Shown here in pieces: positions 62,747 through 64,000 of a stretch of DNA of 64,000 bases. This stretch comes from Thermodesulfobacteriota bacterium (GTDB lineage: Bacteria > Desulfobacterota_D > UBA1144 > Nemesobacterales > CSP1-2). The notes beneath the pieces are model-generated. The model searched no databases, was not told the origin of the DNA, and was given only the letters and a program-made list of their open reading frames with translations. The stretch spans positions 124,001 through 188,000 of the forward strand of contig DATMAT010000023.1 of assembly GCA_035559815.1 (NCBI GenBank), written 5' to 3'. Within the stretch, counting starts at the first letter, position 1; the number at the start of each line of letters is the position of its first letter. The position numbers were made by a program, and so were the translations under genes.

Positions 62747-63660
62747 GTGTGGTTACCTCCTTTTTGTTGGTTTTTTTGCTTGATGTACTCCCGGTACTGA
62801 TGACACAAATCTCTGACAGGACAGTACTTCTTTATCCTGCCTTTGATTACCTTGCCTTCACACCTTGTTCGAGCGCCCGGACGGGTTTCGATAAAGTGGC
62901 CATTGCCTTTTTGTACATCCAAAAATTGGCCGGCTTCATCTTGAGTCTCGAATACCCGGAGAGCGGTTTTTCTTCCATGCTTCTTCACGGCGTACTTTGT
63001 GGGGCTCTCCCACATTTCCTCCGAAGTGCAGGGTGTGAGCTGATTATCAGGAAGGGTTTCGTTGGCTTTAAGAAGCTCTATTCTCTTTACGAGAAATTTC
63101 TCTTGAGCTTCATGATCCCATAATGCAATTAGAATTACTTGGACCTCGGTTTCCGGATAATCCGGGTATCTTTCTGCTTCGCTGGCGCTCCAGTCGCGGA
63201 ACATGGCCACGATCTCCAGCTCCGTAACAGTCAGTCCTATGGTCCCTAGAAGATAGGCATAGGAATTCAACCGCTCAGTCCATTCCTTCATGGTATTCCC
63301 GCAAACAACAGACCAGGCGGAAGTGACTTTGTAGTCGCTTAGCTTTCCTTCGGTGTAATAGAGGTCAAACTGCCCGGAAATAAAACGCCCCGCCATGATA
63401 GCGTGTATGCGTTTTTCCTTTATAGTGTGCGGCTGGCTTCCTTTCTCCAATATGTAGTGAACTGCTTTGCCCAGTAAACTCCATATCTTGTCGGAAATAT
63501 CCTCGACTATCTCATGGGCATGGCGCTGTTTTAGAAGCGTTAGTTGAGGTGGGTTCACCAGGTCAGAAATCGAATAATCAGCATGGCCTTTTGAATACTT
63601 ATCGTTTTTAACTGCCTCATAGAATACTGAAGGCAGACCTAAATTGTTGGTAAGCGGCAT
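62743..63660 (-). CDS. RecB/Cas4-like PD-(D/E)xK nuclease
   Basis: The 305-residue product follows the RecB-nuclease pattern: GKAVHYILEKG (His68), SGQFDLYY (Asp99) and LSDYKVTSAW (Asp109, Lys111), then a Gln/Tyr helix (LNSYAYLLG). Near the C-terminus RCEG..KKYCPVRDLCHQY supplies cysteines that could bind an iron-sulfur cluster, as in Cas4/AddB. No CRISPR genes are near, so it is probably a DNA end-processing nuclease of the element. Its stop overlaps the start of dnaN by four bases. Confidence 0.8.
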   Translation of the reverse strand: MPLTNNLGLPSVFYEAVKNDKYSKGHADYSISDLVNPPQLTLLKQRHAHEIVEDISDKIWSLLGKAVHYILEKGSQPHTIKEKRIHAIMAGRFISGQFDLYYTEGKLSDYKVTSAWSVVCGNTMKEWTERLNSYAYLLGTIGLTVTELEIVAMFRDWSASEAERYPDYPETEVQVILIALWDHEAQEKFLVKRIELLKANETLPDNQLTPCTSEEMWESPTKYAVKKHGRKTALRVFETQDEAGQFLDVQKGNGHFIETRPGARTRCEGKVIKGRIKKYCPVRDLCHQYREYIKQKNQQKGGNHT

Positions 63661-63687
63661 GATGCACCTCCTTTATGTTTGTTTTTG

Positions 63688-63719
63688 GAAAAAAGGGGAG
63701 GGCAGACAAGAGTCTGCCC
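63688..63719 (-). terminator. Intrinsic terminator after the SWIM gene
   Basis: On the minus strand GGGCAGAC pairs with GTCTGCCC around a four-base loop and is followed by CTCCCCTTTTTTCC. It lies 12 bases after the stop at 63731. Confidence 0.85.
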
Positions 63720-63730
63720 CAAAATGGTTC

Positions 63731-64000
63731 CTACAAACTTTGAATAAGCTGCTTAAAGCCTTCCCTCAGATGTTGAAAAGCTTCGACTTGACATCTCAGC
63801 TTGTAGTTTTCTTCGGCAACCTTCCGAAGTTTATCTTCAAGCTGTTTGATTTGGTGCTCAAACTTTACTTCGAGGTCGATACGAAGCTCAGATTCTTTTA
63901 ACTCCATTCTTTTCTGGAGTCTTGCGGCAAAGATATGCTTGCATATCCGGCCTGTCTTGGAATAGGGATTGTTGAAATCGGGGCATTCACAGCTTTCGAA
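63731..64000 (-). CDS. SWIM zinc-finger protein, C-terminal part
   Basis: The frame is open from the window edge to a TAG at 63731 (89 residues seen; the start lies beyond 64000). It opens with SCECPDFNNPYSKTGRICKH, a C-x-C..C-x-H SWIM zinc finger, then a Lys/Glu-rich coiled coil and the end FKQLIQSL. SWIM domains bind DNA or proteins and are found next to SNF2 helicases. A SNF2 gene is in the same block, so the two may act together. The missing N-terminus prevents a firmer call. Confidence 0.7.
   Translation of the reverse strand, partial: FESCECPDFNNPYSKTGRICKHIFAARLQKRMELKESELRIDLEVKFEHQIKQLEDKLRKVAEENYKLRCQVEAFQHLREGFKQLIQSL

Noticed and set aside
62743-63660. Cas4 of a CRISPR system
   Set aside because: No repeats or other cas genes are in the window; the pattern fits general RecB-like nucleases of mobile elements.

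Overview
The window is an accessory region of a bacterial genome, most likely a large conjugative plasmid or integrative conjugative element of a Gram-negative host. It carries an F-type conjugation apparatus (TraC, TrbI, TraW, TraU, TrbC, TraF, TraH, TraG), whose TraU/W/F/H proteins work in the periplasm and outer membrane. It also has its own processivity clamp and strong bacterial Shine-Dalgarno sequences. No rRNA, tRNA or CRISPR array was seen. The taxon cannot be fixed from this sequence; a moderately AT-rich, Desulfobacterota-like or other deep-branching host is a guess.

Layout. (1) 1-3154, plus strand: traC (cut by the window edge), trbI, a TraF/S26-type signal peptidase, a small membrane protein and traW. 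(2) 3155-23372, plus strand: a catabolic and cofactor island. (3) 23628-31745: a small membrane protein on the plus strand, then traG, traH, traF, a Cys-rich protein in the traN slot, trbC and traU on the minus strand. This is the rest of the canonical F-type operon, turned around relative to traC-traW. (4) 31937-56175: a defence-type island with a complete type 1 BREX locus (brxA, brxB, brxC, pglX, pglZ, brxL), a DUF4365-like nuclease, a proteasome-beta-like Ntn hydrolase, two HEPN-like proteins, a frameshifted pentapeptide-repeat membrane protein and several unknowns. (5) 56625-64000, minus strand: DNA-metabolism genes of the element: SNF2-type helicase, DUF6094-like methyltransferase, zinc ribbon, RadC/JAB protein, DnaN (frameshifted in a C5 run), a RecB/Cas4-like nuclease and a partial SWIM zinc-finger protein.

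The centre of interest is the island at 3.5-23.4 kb. It encodes homologues of all four components of the coenzyme-M-dependent epoxide carboxylase system known from Xanthobacter autotrophicus Py2: two epoxyalkane:CoM transferase-like zinc proteins (10667, 19037), 2-ketopropyl-CoM oxidoreductase/carboxylase (11980), and R- and S-type 2-hydroxypropyl-CoM dehydrogenases (8948, 13798). The sulfonate-binding residues of both dehydrogenase types, and the C-x4-C and Phe/His active-site residues of the carboxylase, are recognisable. The flanking aldehyde dehydrogenase, CoA-transferase-like pair and ADP-forming acyl-CoA synthetase would take the products into acyl-CoA metabolism. A helix-turn-helix/MEDS (DcmR-type) regulator sits inside the cluster, followed by a tandemly duplicated leader with unusually long anti-Shine-Dalgarno complementarity and a hairpin.

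Downstream (14657-23372) lies a compact run of a methyltransferase-like protein, an aminotransferase-fold protein whose PLP lysine is replaced by histidine, a luciferase-like oxidoreductase, a cysteine-synthase-like PLP enzyme, the second transferase, a CoA-disulfide-reductase-like enzyme, a ferritin-like protein and a fold-type III PLP decarboxylase. No phosphosulfolactate synthase and no aspartase/fumarase-type CoM gene is in the window. This set is therefore a candidate for an undescribed route to CoM or a CoM-like thiol, or for a second thiol-linked pathway. That is inference.
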